The position numbers and the translations under genes were made by a program. DNA of 64,000 bases, taken from positions 22,404,820-22,468,819 of the forward strand of contig NC_061798.1 of the NCBI RefSeq assembly GCF_021462225.1, written 5' to 3'. This document shows, piece after piece, positions 35,601 through 46,815 of the stretch. Within the stretch, counting starts at the first letter, position 1, and every line of letters begins with the position of its first letter. The notes beneath the pieces were generated by a model. That model was not told the DNA's origin and made no database searches. It was given only the letters and a program-made list of their open reading frames with translations. Origin of the DNA: Girardinichthys multiradiatus. Its lineage: Eukaryota > Chordata > Actinopteri > Cyprinodontiformes > Goodeidae.

Positions 35601-36659
35601 ACTCAAGGATGTGTGAGGGTAAGCTAATGCTAGCTTGCTAAAGTGGTCGATAATATATCAGATAAATCCAGCGTACAACATTTTATTTTTTGGTGATATT
35701 AGGTATTCTAATATGTATGCTGTATATGTTTCAGACGGCTGTCCTGTTCCAAATACATTGCTGCAGATCATCAGTCTGGATGTTTAACTGAGCCTCCCAG
35801 TAATGGGATACTATCTACTGCCTGCATCTCTGTATAAAAAAAATATGACAGATCCTTATTTGGGACTATCTCACTCAAAAATGGTAGGTGGTTAACCAAA
35901 AGCCAGTTTAAAACTATTTTGCACAAATAGATTTAGAAATAGTTAGTGTTGCAATGTTAGAAAGTGCTTTGTCGTATGTAAGAGCAAGTTTGTGCAACTA
36001 TGTTTTACTTTGTCGTGGCGGTTGGTGTGGGGGCAGAACCAGGGGAGTTTTGTGAGCCTAAATTAAGTGAGGTGAAAGAATACCCCCCACATGTAAAATG
36101 AGATTCTGAAACGAAACAAAAAGAAACCAGACAACTTAAGTACATGCATTGCACGTAATTGGGAAATACTCTCTCTCCCATTGCTCACCGGGTCAGCATC
36201 CATTTGGTCGAACCACTTCCAATTTTTCTGGTCAATGACCAAAGCTCTGATAATCACCTTTGAACTTTAGGCTTCTCCTAAAAGCTGGTATAAACAATTT
36301 ATTAGGACATTTTACGGTTTGTATCTCAATAAACCCATGGCAAACATAGTTATGTGAAATTTTTTGTTGTTGTTTGAACACATGAAATTGTAGGAAATAC
36401 ATTGGTATTGTCTTGTATTGTTAATAGTACTTAGCACTAAAACAAGTAGCAATTCAGACTGATTTTCAGACAGAAAGCTCTCAACAGCTCTCTCCAACGA
36501 TATGTAATTCCCAGATCAAAGCTCCAAGACAAATAAAATGCAGTATAACTTTTGACAAATAAAACAATAAGATCTCCAATTTTTACTAGCCAAGTCCGTC
36601 TTCCAGAAAGGATTCATACAATTCAAAAACACACTTGTATTGCTCATCAGAAACATTGT
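35601..36659. other. No recognised feature
   Basis: Unclassified AT-rich DNA. Confidence 0.4.
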
Positions 36660-36850
36660 AACAGCCAAAGTTTTAATAGTTTTGCAATTTTCATAAGTTT
36701 TTATTTTTATTTAGTTTGGACTTCACAATTTTTTATTTTAGTTTAGTTTTATTTTTTTGAAAATGCTTAATTTCAGTTGAGTTTTTATTAGTTTGTTATA
36801 GTTTTAGTCTTTTTTCTGAAATCAAATCTGGGGACATTTCCAGCTCAGAG
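36660..36850. repeat. T-rich AGTTTTTATT-type dispersed repeat, left block
   Basis: Dense variants of TAGTTTTATTTT and CAGTTGAGTTTTTATTAG, followed by CTGGGGACATTTCCAG at 36829-36844. The same GGGGACATTTCC motif and T-rich texture recur at 38640-39060, so the two blocks belong to one repeat family and may be the two halves of one interrupted element. Confidence 0.5.
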
Positions 36851-37693
36851 ATTAAAAGAAATAAAAGTTATCAAGATATAATGAAAACATTGGTAGTTAC
36901 ATTTTCATTTATTTTAAAATATTTATTCATAAATAAACTATTAAGATCAAGTGTAACAGCACGAAAGTCTATCCACACTGTTAGCATTTCCTAAAAGTAA
37001 TAAAACAAATAAATAGCAGTAGTAATGTCTGTCTTCTTTACTCTCCTCCTTTTTCTAACACTCATCTGCTCTTTCCCTGCTCTTAGCTTTACTCTTCTTT
37101 CTGTCAGTCTTTCTATTTTCCTCCTCTCTCCTCTATCAGACGTTCACCATTCTAAAGGAGACAATATAATCACAATCCTCTCCAAAAACATTAGAGCGTA
37201 TAACATACTGAAAAATTACAATTTAACAAATACAATTGTTTCAGATACCCTATAGTAGTTGGATATTTTTAGATAGTAGGAAACTAGGACAATCCTTTAG
37301 ATAACTTTTCTTTAATTATTTTGCTATTTTCCTCAGTTTATGAAATACAAAAATTTTCATATTAAGCAAAAAGAAAAAAAACAAAACTATTTTTTACTTG
37401 GAGCTACAGGCTAATACAACAGAAGAAATGTACATTTAACCAGGTGATTATCTCTCCCTTTTCATCATTCTCATTTCATGCAGTTCTTGCCTCAGTCACT
37501 TTCCCTTTTACTGACTCCTTTCAGTAACTTTCATATGTCCAAACTGAGTGGAAAACACTCCTCAGCTTGAGTTCAGAAATCACAATAATAAAATAGCAAA
37601 ACTACTAATAACTAACTCAGGAAATATAAACTAAAGGTCATCAATCAATTCTAAAACATCTTACTTTGGACAAATCCTTGTTGACACTATGAG
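36851..37693. other. No recognised feature
   Basis: AT-rich DNA between the T-rich repeat block and the TTCGAA MITE. Confidence 0.35.
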
Positions 37694-38279
37694 TGTGTCC
37701 CAATTCAGGGGCTGCATCCTTCGAAGGCCGTATTTGTAGGCCAATTACGTCACAGCCCGGTGACAAAGGCTGTCCGAATTCATGAATCCTTCCGAGGCTC
37801 CTTCAAATGCGGCCGACAAATGTGTCCTTTTGCCTGATTTGAAGGATGGGTTGTGAGTATCCTTCGCGGTCCATCATTTCCCATGATTCATTGCGGGTCG
37901 AAGCAGATTGATCTAGCAGGGGCAGCCATGGCGGACCACAGCAGCAAAAGCTGTGATTAAATTGTGAAAAATTACACTTTCTGTGACACAAATGAACTTG
38001 TGTTGTTTTTAGTTTGGGAATATAATTATGTAGATGTGAAATATCTGCTTTGATTTATCAAAACATCGCTTAATTTCAAACGTGCTCCGCGGTGTTCTGA
38101 GTTTTCCGCTCCCGTCATAGTTACTGCCGGCTTGCCTCGCCAGCCTTCCCGGCGGTGAGGCTAGACCGTCCCGATCCGCAGCTGCTCACTTCCGGCCTCC
38201 GTGGTTTTAGCGGTCGTCGAAGGACCCAGCCCACGTAGGCCGGGTCCTTCGAAGGATCCAGCTCCTGAATTGGGACACA
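37694..38279. mobile_element. Miniature inverted-repeat element, CpG/TTCGAA-rich
   Basis: The ends are perfect inverted repeats for 16 bp (TGTGTCCCAATTCAGG and its complement), and the subterminal parts pair through further ATCCTTCGAAGG-type motifs. The element is 586 bp, contains no long frame and is markedly CpG-rich compared with its flanks. I recognise GTGTCCCAATTCAG ends from non-autonomous fish DNA transposons (hAT or PIF/Harbinger type). No target duplication was clear, so the superfamily is undecided. Confidence 0.75.
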
Positions 38280-38639
38280 AGCTCCAATTCCCAAATCAGG
38301 TTGTGCTCTTGTCTTCCTATTTGCTGCTCTGTTCGTTCATAAAAACTTGGTTTATTAGCATATGTGTCCTCACCTATAGTAAAACAAAACACATCCAAGC
38401 AATTTGTTTTATGTTTTTTTTGTTTTTTTGTTAACACTAGAAACGTTTCCTACCAAGAAACAAACCTTCATCACCAGGATCAGCCCAGTCCAAGGCGGCG
38501 CACTCAGCTCTTCTTCTCCTCTGTCTGTAACGTTAACAGCAACGCGACCAGCTACCGTAACAGCAGTTGTTGCAAGCAACATGCTCACTCGCGCTTTCTA
38601 CCCCCGGCTACTGTAGTAAGTCTACACACATTTCTCATT
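38280..38639. other. No secure feature
   Basis: Possibly the inner part of the repeat that ends at 39060. Includes GTAACGTTAACAGCAACGCG and similar CpG-containing text. Confidence 0.3.
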
Positions 38640-39060
38640 CACAAAACGCTAAAATCGGGGACATTTCCAGGGGCCGCTTTAGCCGGGGACAGGTCGTCTA
38701 AACACAGTCATATTCACAGTAATCCCAATTTGGACTATGGCGCTTTATCCCAAGTTTTGCTGATATTATGCTAGGTGTGGACAGACCGCTCAGATGACAT
38801 GACTGACGTACCCGCCATCTGCAAGAAAAAAAAAACAACCACAACCCGAGACTAGACTTCATACTTATGCATGAGACACAGACAAAAACTAAGGACATTA
38901 TCTTAGTTAATTTTTGTTAGTTTTGTGAACACTTATTACAGTTTTAGTTTTCATTTTTTTGCAGTCTCGTTTTGATTTTTATTTCACTTAACAAAAATGT
39001 TTTTTTACTTCTAGTTTTCATTATTTGGTTTGTTTTCGTTAACGATAATAACATTGGAAA
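38640..39060. repeat. T-rich dispersed repeat, right block with terminus
   Basis: GGGGACATTTCCAGGGGCCGC and GCCGGGGACAGGTCGTCTAAACACAG are followed by TTAGTTAATTTTTGTTAG variants, finishing TTTTCGTTAACGATAATAAC near 39055. That closing text matches the terminus of an abundant teleost DNA repeat. Pairs with the left block at 36660-36850. Confidence 0.5.
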
Positions 39061-41249
39061 CAGCAAGCTAATGACAAATGGTTTACCCAGTTTAAATAAA
39101 AAACATTCTGTAACCTCCATCAGTGATTTTTGTTTTAGCTTTGAAACCAAAGTTCTTTGTATTTAATCAATTATTTTTTGAGAACAACACTTTAACCTTA
39201 ATTAATTTAATAGTATAATACAATTAGTCCAAATTAATCTTTCTTATGTCTACAAACACAGGCCTCAGCTTACACTGAAGCATGTTTACAAAAGTGATGT
39301 TTTGCTATCAATACTGTAACAATCATTTCTACCTCAGATGCAGGTGTCAATCCTCCAACATTAAAAACCTTCAAAACTAAAACACTAAACAAATGTGTGT
39401 CTGTCTGTGTTGCTCCTGGGAACAGGAAACCTGAAACTGTCATATTGATATTCCCCCTGTTAACGTACACAGAAAAACAAAGCTAGGATAATGATGCGAT
39501 CTATGAAGCAGAAACAGTAACAAAGGGCAGCCCCTATGCAAAGTGATACTGCTGTGTGTTAAGGCCTTCAGAAGACACCTGCTTGTTTCCACAACATAAC
39601 TCACATTTCTGAACCAATCGTTTGGCTCGAGTGAGAACCAGAAAGCATGTTTAACACAATTTAGCAGGCTGGAGCTCAAATATCCAATTTCGTCTTTTAT
39701 CATCTGTTGTTGAAATGGTTTCTGAGATTACATAGACAATCAATACATCGTCAGCCCATAAAATTACACCAGCACAATAAGTACCTGACAACAAATGGCA
39801 GCAAATAAAGTCAAAGTAAGTTGCCTGTTGACAGGTTACAAATGCTTCAACTCCACGAAAGGTCCAAAAACACTGAAAGCAACACATGTGTCACTAGGAT
39901 TAAGTAGCCATGGCATTCATAAAGTCCTTCAAACCACATGAAACAGGGGCAGAAGAAACTGCATCACAGCTCTGCCAGTAAAGAGTTCTTGGTCAGTGTA
40001 AACTTTGGCCTGGTTTAGAGCCACATGCACAGATTAAAAGCCTTGCAACATTAAAGGGCTTGACCACCTGTCTCAGTTCTCTCTCTGTCAGGCCTGAATG
40101 AAACCACAGGGAGATCTTCTTCTTCCAGAACACCACCTGCCACCACTAACTCCCTTTAATGTTGGGCAACCCTTTAAAGATCCCACAATGGTGCTTTGTG
40201 AGAGTGCCCATTCCAACATGGAGACTACTTGCAAAGTGACATCACACTGTGCTCATACTACAAAGTAAATTAAAACTGGTCCTGTAAATGTCTAGATAAA
40301 TATACTTCGGAGAAGTCATAACTTCACATTTTTCATTGCATACTTTAATATAATTTTCCCTTTGAGACCAAACTTTATGGCAATAAAATTAGACGCTAAG
40401 GTGGCAAATATATTTCAATGTTTACTTACTAAAAAATGAGTCTGGGTGAAATTAAAAACACACACCCCTTTTAAAATGGCAGGTTTTAGTGATGTGAAGA
40501 AAATCAGTCCCTGATAAATTGTTTCAGATCTTTTTTCACCTTTAATGTTACCTTATGCTTTTCAATTAAATGGAAAAACCAACTAATATGTTAGAAGGAA
40601 AATAGTTAAACAACCAGGTTGTTGCAGATTTTGTTCTAAGTGTACCCATAAAGTATGGACAATCAGATCATTTTCATCCTTTGCAAACTCTCTGCAACAT
40701 TAACTAAAGGATGCTAGTGAGCAAATGTAAAGAAAATCCAGGAAGTGAAGCTGACAATTATTTACAGCCAGTCAGACTTTCTACAGTTGATGGCAGGTGT
40801 ATACCCAAGAGCCTAAATGCTGCAATTAAATTAAAAGCTGTTTCAACAAATTTTTCATTTAAGCGGGTGAGCACTTGTGCAACTGGTTATTGTAGTATTT
40901 ATAATATTCCGAGGTAAATGTGACATTAAAAGTGGGAAATGTTCTGTTTGGTCTCATTTTTAGACAGTGGTATGTAGACGTTTGAGATCCACTATGTATG
41001 GCGTGCAGTTAGAAGTGATAAATTGAGACTGAACTTAAATACCCAGGAAAAACAAATTACAAATGTTTAGTAAAGTTAAAATGTAGTAGTAGTTGCCAGG
41101 TCATTTATCACTACAAACTACAACTGATATATCATCAGTAATTATCTGGTTTGCTGTCAATATAGAGTGCATATTAAAATTAGAATGTATCAAAACCAAA
41201 AGATTCCACCTTTTTCAGTTCAGACATATTACAAATAAACAAACAAATT
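39061..41249. other. No recognised feature
   Basis: Unclassified AT-rich DNA with no convincing exon. Confidence 0.4.
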
Positions 41250-41598
41250 AAGGTAGCACTGTTGCCTTGCAGCAAGAAGGTCCTGGTTTGACTCCTGGCC
41301 GGGGTCTTTCTGCATGAAGATTGCAATTTCTCCCAGTGCATGCATGGGTTCTCTCCGGGTCCTCCGGCTTCCTCCGACAGTCCAAAAACTTCACTGTTAG
41401 GTTAATTGGTCCGTCTTAATTGCCTTTAGGTATGAATGGGTGTGTACATGGTTGTTTGTCCTGTGTGTCTCTGTGTTGCCCTGCAATGGACTGGTGACTT
41501 GTCCAGGGTGTACCAGGCCTCTCGCTCAAAGACTCCTAGAGATGCACCAGTTACCCCGTGACCCTGTACAGAAGGAAGTATAGAAAATGGATGGATTA
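41250..41598 (+). mobile_element. Nearly full-length V-SINE/DANA-type SINE
   Basis: The tRNA-like head AGGTAGCACTGTTGCCTTGCAGCAAGAAGG is followed by a degenerate box B (GGTTTGACTCC). The conserved centre (GGTTCTCTCCGGGTCCTCCGGCTTCCTCC, ACAGTCCAAAAAC, TTAGGTTAATTGG) and 3' part (TGGACTGGTGACTTGTCCAGGGTGTACC) lead to the ATGGATGGATTA tail. RNA polymerase III would have transcribed the parent. This is the reference copy for four partial ones in the window. Confidence 0.85.
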
Positions 41599-42488
41599 AA
41601 AAACAAATTAAACCCTTAAAAGAAACCATAAAACGTTTTCAATTCCTCCTGAGTTTGACACTTATGCATACATGTGTACAAAGAAATATATTTAATGGTT
41701 ATTTCCAGTGGTTATTTGTTGACAAGCGGGCAAGCACATGAGAGGTCAACGGTCCATCACAGTGCACCATTCAAAATGTGACACCAAACACACAACAAGA
41801 AAGACTGCAGGTCAAAGAACGGGTAGTGGAGAGTCAAAAAAGGTTGCTTGCTTTGAGGAAAAACTGTGTGTGGGAGAATGCTTTGGTGCAGCTGACCTGA
41901 AAGCATTATACACAGAGGCAGTAAAGCATGTCAAGGTTCTGAAAGCAGTTCAAGTCCAGGTTTGCACTTACCGGTATAATAACAGATTTTCAAAATGCTT
42001 ACTCTTTAAACTTCAAAACAAATCTAGGTTCAGTATATTTTTCTTATAATCCCTCATTTCCTGTAGGGAGACATTTTTAGAGCACAATATATTGGACTAA
42101 GAAATAAAGTTGAAATTTCGACATGACTGTTAAAGGCAGAGCTACTTTCAGTCTCTGTACAACTCGTGGGCTGGGGCTTGGAGCGCAGATCCAGAGCCTT
42201 TTGTGAATAACCCAATAGCGTCTTTCACAAAACAGTTCCATCATAAAGTGTTTTTTTCGCTGCTTGATTTGTCCAGAAATCATTGTTTTTAATAAGCAAG
42301 TCATGTAATCGATGATTTCACACCTCAGGTCAACTCCTGACCTTACACACCCAGTGTGATAATTATAATGACATTATTATTAATATTTTTGTAACAAACA
42401 GTTGAGCCCAAATTACCCAGAAGATTTAGGCTTCATGTAAGATTTGAATTTTATCACCATGTTTCGTCTAATGGAAGCAATATTATTT
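41599..42488. other. No recognised feature
   Basis: Unclassified. A 103-codon plus-strand frame at 41738 shows no known domain. Confidence 0.35.
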
Positions 42489-42675
42489 TTTTTCAGTGGC
42501 TTAGTCAGAGTCTTGACTAGAACCTGCAGAGGGGGCACAAAATTAGGGTGATAGCAGAGAGGGCTTCCAATCTAAAAGACTTGGAGGTCATCACTAAAGA
42601 TAAATGCTTAAAAATACCAGTGGAAACATGCAAAAGGCTGGTCAGCAATTATAAGAGGGGTTTGCTTTCTGTAAT
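42489..42675 (+). mobile_element. Tc1-like relic, C-terminal coding part
   Basis: AGTGGCTTAGTCAGAGTCTTGACTAGAACC corresponds to the W..SQSPDLNP region. GGTGATAGCAGAGAGGGCTTCCAATCTAAAAGACTTGGAGGTCATC and CATGCAAAAGGCTGGTCAGCAATTATAAGAGG encode the transposase tail. Same family as 5660-6075 and 55925-56312. Confidence 0.7.
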
Positions 42676-42683
42676 GACAAAAA

Positions 42684-42887
42684 CATTACTCTTAGGTTAA
42701 TTGTTTCTCTAAATTGCCCTTAGGTGTGCATAGTTGTTTTTCCTGGGTGTCCCCGATGCCCTGCGAAAGACTGCCGACCTGTCCATGAATTACCCTGCCT
42801 CTCGCCCATAGACTGCTGGAGATAGGCACCTGTTCCCCTGTGACCCTGTATGGAAGAAGCGCGTATAGAGAATGGATGGATGGATTA
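42684..42887 (+). mobile_element. 5'-truncated V-SINE/DANA-type SINE
   Basis: It starts at CTTAGGTTAATTG, continues AAATTGCCCTTAGGTGTGCATAG, CTCTCGCCCATAGACTGCTGGAGATAGGCACC and ends with the ATGGATGGATGGATTA tail. The tRNA-like head is absent. It lies within a few bases of the end of a Tc1 relic. Confidence 0.85.
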
Positions 42888-45675
42888 ATGAACTTTTGAC
42901 CCTTGAAGGTAGAAAGCACAGGGAGAGTTACTCTACTAATAAAAAAAACTGCAGATTCAAAATTTGTGAAAAATAATGGAGACCATCAAGGAAACTGCTT
43001 TGGCAGTAACAGCAGTTCAGTCTAGTTTGCCTTTGCTGCAAACAACATAACTGGATTTGTAGTTCTAAAATGAGAAATATCTGGTTCTTTCTTCCTGTAC
43101 TCTGCCATTTTCTCTAATTCTGTACAAAATCCAACCTTCAACTAATCATTTAAAACAATACTTTCAACATGTTCTGACAGTCTTACAATAATCTGATATG
43201 TAGTGAGGCCTGTTAGAATCAGTCTGTCACCTTTTTTGTAAAATGCTGCTTGACGATAAGTTTTGTATTAAATAATACTTTAAAAAACATCGGTCTCTGT
43301 GGCTGCAGCTGAAAGCATGTAAGAGTTTATCAAACAGAGTACACAAAGAGCTAACGGGAAAAACGAGAAAGACAAACAAGCTTTATGCCAAGTTGGATCT
43401 CAGACTTAAATTTAATCGTATAAGGCAGAAAGGGCTGGGTTACATCAAAGACCACTTTAAACAGCAGCTGCCATTTTTCAGCGCAAATAAAAGGGAAACT
43501 GTCATCATTAAATACAACCACAGATTGTTTTTGTCTGCTTTAGCCTCGGACAAAAAATATATATATATATCTTTCTTTCCTCCCACTACCATGTAGGCAA
43601 CAGTTTAGCTCAGATGTTAAATAGATTGCCGGAGAAAATGTAGAGTTGCTGCCAGTTTATACTGGTCATCTGGGAACACTGGCACCTGTTAGAGGAGAGA
43701 GAGTTCAATTTTCAAGTATCACTAGCAAAGATAATTTAATAGTAAATGTTTGCACATTAGGGTGATCTGATAACACTTTCCCTTCATGTCATTCTGACAT
43801 AAAAATCTGCTGTGATTGGACCCACATGTTAGAAGAGGGAAGGTGTTCTTATAAAAAATGGAGACAAATGTTAAAAGTAATGAAATTTTATTTTTATTTC
43901 AGTTACCTCCATTGAAGTTCTTTTCTGCATTTGCATTAAGTGCTCTTAAGAAGTTATTCTAGTTGGAATTTACAGTCACCAGCATATTTATTAGTCTGCT
44001 CCTTTTCTTAATAACACCAATAGCAAATCAGCATTCATATAGCAGCATCTTATTAGGCGTTTAGATTTGGTGAAGACAGCTTACTAAGGTTGAAAGCGAG
44101 CTGGGAGTGAGCCAATGGGATTTTTACACACAATTTTCTCTCAGATCTACAGAGAATTGTTCAGAAGGGGCTCAAAAAGAAAATATCAAATGAGCAGCAG
44201 AGGTTGTGTGGAAAAAAAAAAAAAAAAAAACCTTGTTTATGTAAAAAGTCAAAGGTGAAAAGGGACACTGGTTTAAGAAGGTAGAAAGGTAATGGCATAA
44301 TCAAAGTAAGCAGAATAGTACTTCTGCATGTACAATGCATCAATCCTTGAAGCAGACTGACTCCTGCACCAAAAGACCACACAGCGTTCCATCCCTGTCA
44401 GCTTAGCACAAGAAACTGGTTGCAGTACGCACAAGCACACTAAATCTGGACAGTAATAGACAGCTAAAATCGAGGCGTATGCGACTAGACGTTTTTCAGT
44501 GGCGTTCATGTGGTAGGCTCAGATTTTGGTGTAAACAATTTGAAAACATGGATTCATCCTGCCTTGTTCTAAAGGCTGGTGGTGGAGAATCATGACACAC
44601 TTTGGGTCCCCCAGTATCAGAATAGCATAATTTGAAAACATTACATCATACCTGAATTTTGTTGCCGACTATCCATTCCCTTTTCTGACCACAATGTAAC
44701 CATTTTCTGATGGCTACTTCATGCAGGGTAAATGCACCATTACTAGTTTTCTATTTATGATCTGCAGGCCAAGAAGGTTGGAAAACAGAACTGAGGGAAA
44801 TCACTTATTGATAGCAAAAAAAAAAATGTGTGAGAAAGTTTAACATTGAGCAGAAAATTATTTCCTAAAACAGCACAATCTTAAGTGGATCAACCTGTTT
44901 GTGTTGCTGTAAAGCTCTCACAAACCTTTTGGTTTCATGATTTACAGTATAACCTTTGGATGTTTCCTCTGCTGAAAGTGCATGACCTGAGTGCACATCA
45001 AAGGAGTTGTAGACTGTTCCCATGCTTCTTCCTTGGGTCTTGCCATTAAATATAAGAAGATCAGGTTAAATGATCAAAGACCCTTGGTTTCTGAGGTTTA
45101 AGTGTTGCTCCATTTCATCAGAAGCCATTAGTCTCTTTAACCCCCACTACCTCAAGGTAACATAAAACGTGCAGGTAATGGAGCTTTGCCTTTCCTGTAA
45201 ATACTGTAGATGTATTCTGCAGTGGGAACCAATATGAAAGAGGATATAATGACACAAAATGGAAGCTTCTTTTCTCACATTCCTGTAACCGCCAACAACA
45301 AAAGGCACCTGTCTCTTTTATCTGCCAAAAAAACGACACAAAAAAACAATACAAGCAGACTTCAAATGCGCATCCGGCAGACACTTGGTTTTTTCTCCAT
45401 CCAAAATGTTTATCAGGCCATTCTGGGTATTGTGCTTCCAGTCACCCACTTCCTCATGCCCCTGGGTGATTGTCACAACATGTGTCCTTCTGAAGCACTT
45501 GGAAGCTATTAGCACTGACTTCCTGTTAAATGTATTCATGTGCCAGTGTAGCACATGTTCCAAATGCACAGCAATGAACCTGTGGGTAATAGAAAGGGAC
45601 AAATAAATGCAGGTAACAAGATTAAAAACATTTTAATTTTTTTTATCTACACTGAAAGACCGTTTGTTTAAAGCA
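42888..45675. other. No recognised feature
   Basis: Unclassified AT-rich DNA with an A run at 44211-44230 and a short TA array near 43557-43570. Confidence 0.4.
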
Positions 45676-46815
45676 GCCAGTCCTGCTGTTTTTGTAAGTG
45701 TTGTCATGTGACAACCACAGACTTGAATGTATTATATTAGATTTTATGTTATGACCAACACAAAATTATGTATAATTTTGAAGTGGATGGAATATGATGC
45801 AGGGTTTCCAAACAATAAATTTTAAAAGTGTGGCATGCAGTTCAGCCCTCCTTAGCGTGATGCCCCTGTATAAAATGCAGTGCCATCAATTACATTCAGA
45901 CATAACCCAATATGTAAAAAAGGTGTTTGTGTAATTTAATTTCAGTATAAATACAGCCGTTACGTGAAGGCCCTCAGAGCTTTGTTGGAACAATCTCCCA
46001 ATCTTTGAACATCCCACAGATCACAGCAAACCTACACAGGCCAGGCAAGGAGACCATTAATCAAAGAGAGCAAAGAGGCACATGGTAATTCTGGAGGAGA
46101 TGCAGAGATCCACTGCTCAAGTAGGAGAATATTTCAAAAAGACAGCCATTAGTGTTTCCCTCCACAAATCCGGCTTTTTAGGAAACGTGGCAAGAAGAAA
46201 GACACTGTTGAAGGAATGTTGAAAGAAGTAGGGTTTGCAGTTTGCCACAAGCCAACTCCACAGTGTTAAAAACAGCATTAGGCTCTGGCGATACTTTCCT
46301 TCAGCAGGGACAGGGAAACTGGTCAGATTTGATGGGAAGATGTATAAAGCTAAATGGTGCACTATCTAAGGAAGAAAACCTGTTAGAGGCTGCAAAAGAC
46401 ATGAGGTTCACCTTCCAGCAAATCAACACCAAACAAACAGCCAGACCTATGGGGCAAGGGTTAAATGTAAACAATATTAATGTGTTAGAACCACCTGGTC
46501 AACATTCAGACATAAATCAACTTGTAAATGTGTGGAAATCCCATCCAATCACACTGAGATGGGCTATTCTTCAAAGCAGAGTAGGCAGAAACTGCCTCTA
46601 GATGTGCAAAGCTGGTGGAGACATATCCCAAAAGATCTGCCACTCTAATTCCATGTTCTATAAAATGCGTGTATCCTTTTTTTTCCCCCACTTCTCAATT
46701 GTGTGCTACTTTGCGTTAGCGTATCACATGCAATCCAAATAAAATACATTGGGGTTTGTGGTTCCAACATGACAAAATATGAAAATGTTGAAGTGGTATG
46801 ATTACTTTGGAAAGG
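45676..46815 (+). mobile_element. Decayed Tc1-like transposon with internal deletion
   Basis: The left arm has GTGACAACCACAGACTTGAATGTATTATATTAG and ACCAACACAAAATTATGTATAATTTTGAAGTGG. The right arm has the complement near 46735-46800 (CCAAATAAAATACATTGGGGTTTGTGGTTCC). Coding relics in order: CACATGGTAATTCTGGAGGAGATGCAGAGATCC, CACAAATCCGGCTTTTTAGGAAACGTGGCAAGAAG, CTTCAGCAGGGACAGGGAAACTGGTCAG, GTTAGAGGCTGCAAAAGACATGAGG, TAGATGTGCAAAGCTGGTGGAGACATATCCCAAAAG. Between GTTTGCCACAAGCC and the CTTCAGCAGGG block the middle of the catalytic core, including the first Asp and KHGGG motif, is missing. A 119-codon frame at 46242-46601 is a remnant of the back half. Confidence 0.8.

Noticed and set aside
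41738..42049. 103-codon plus-strand frame
   Set aside because: No domain recognised and no supporting promoter or splice signals.
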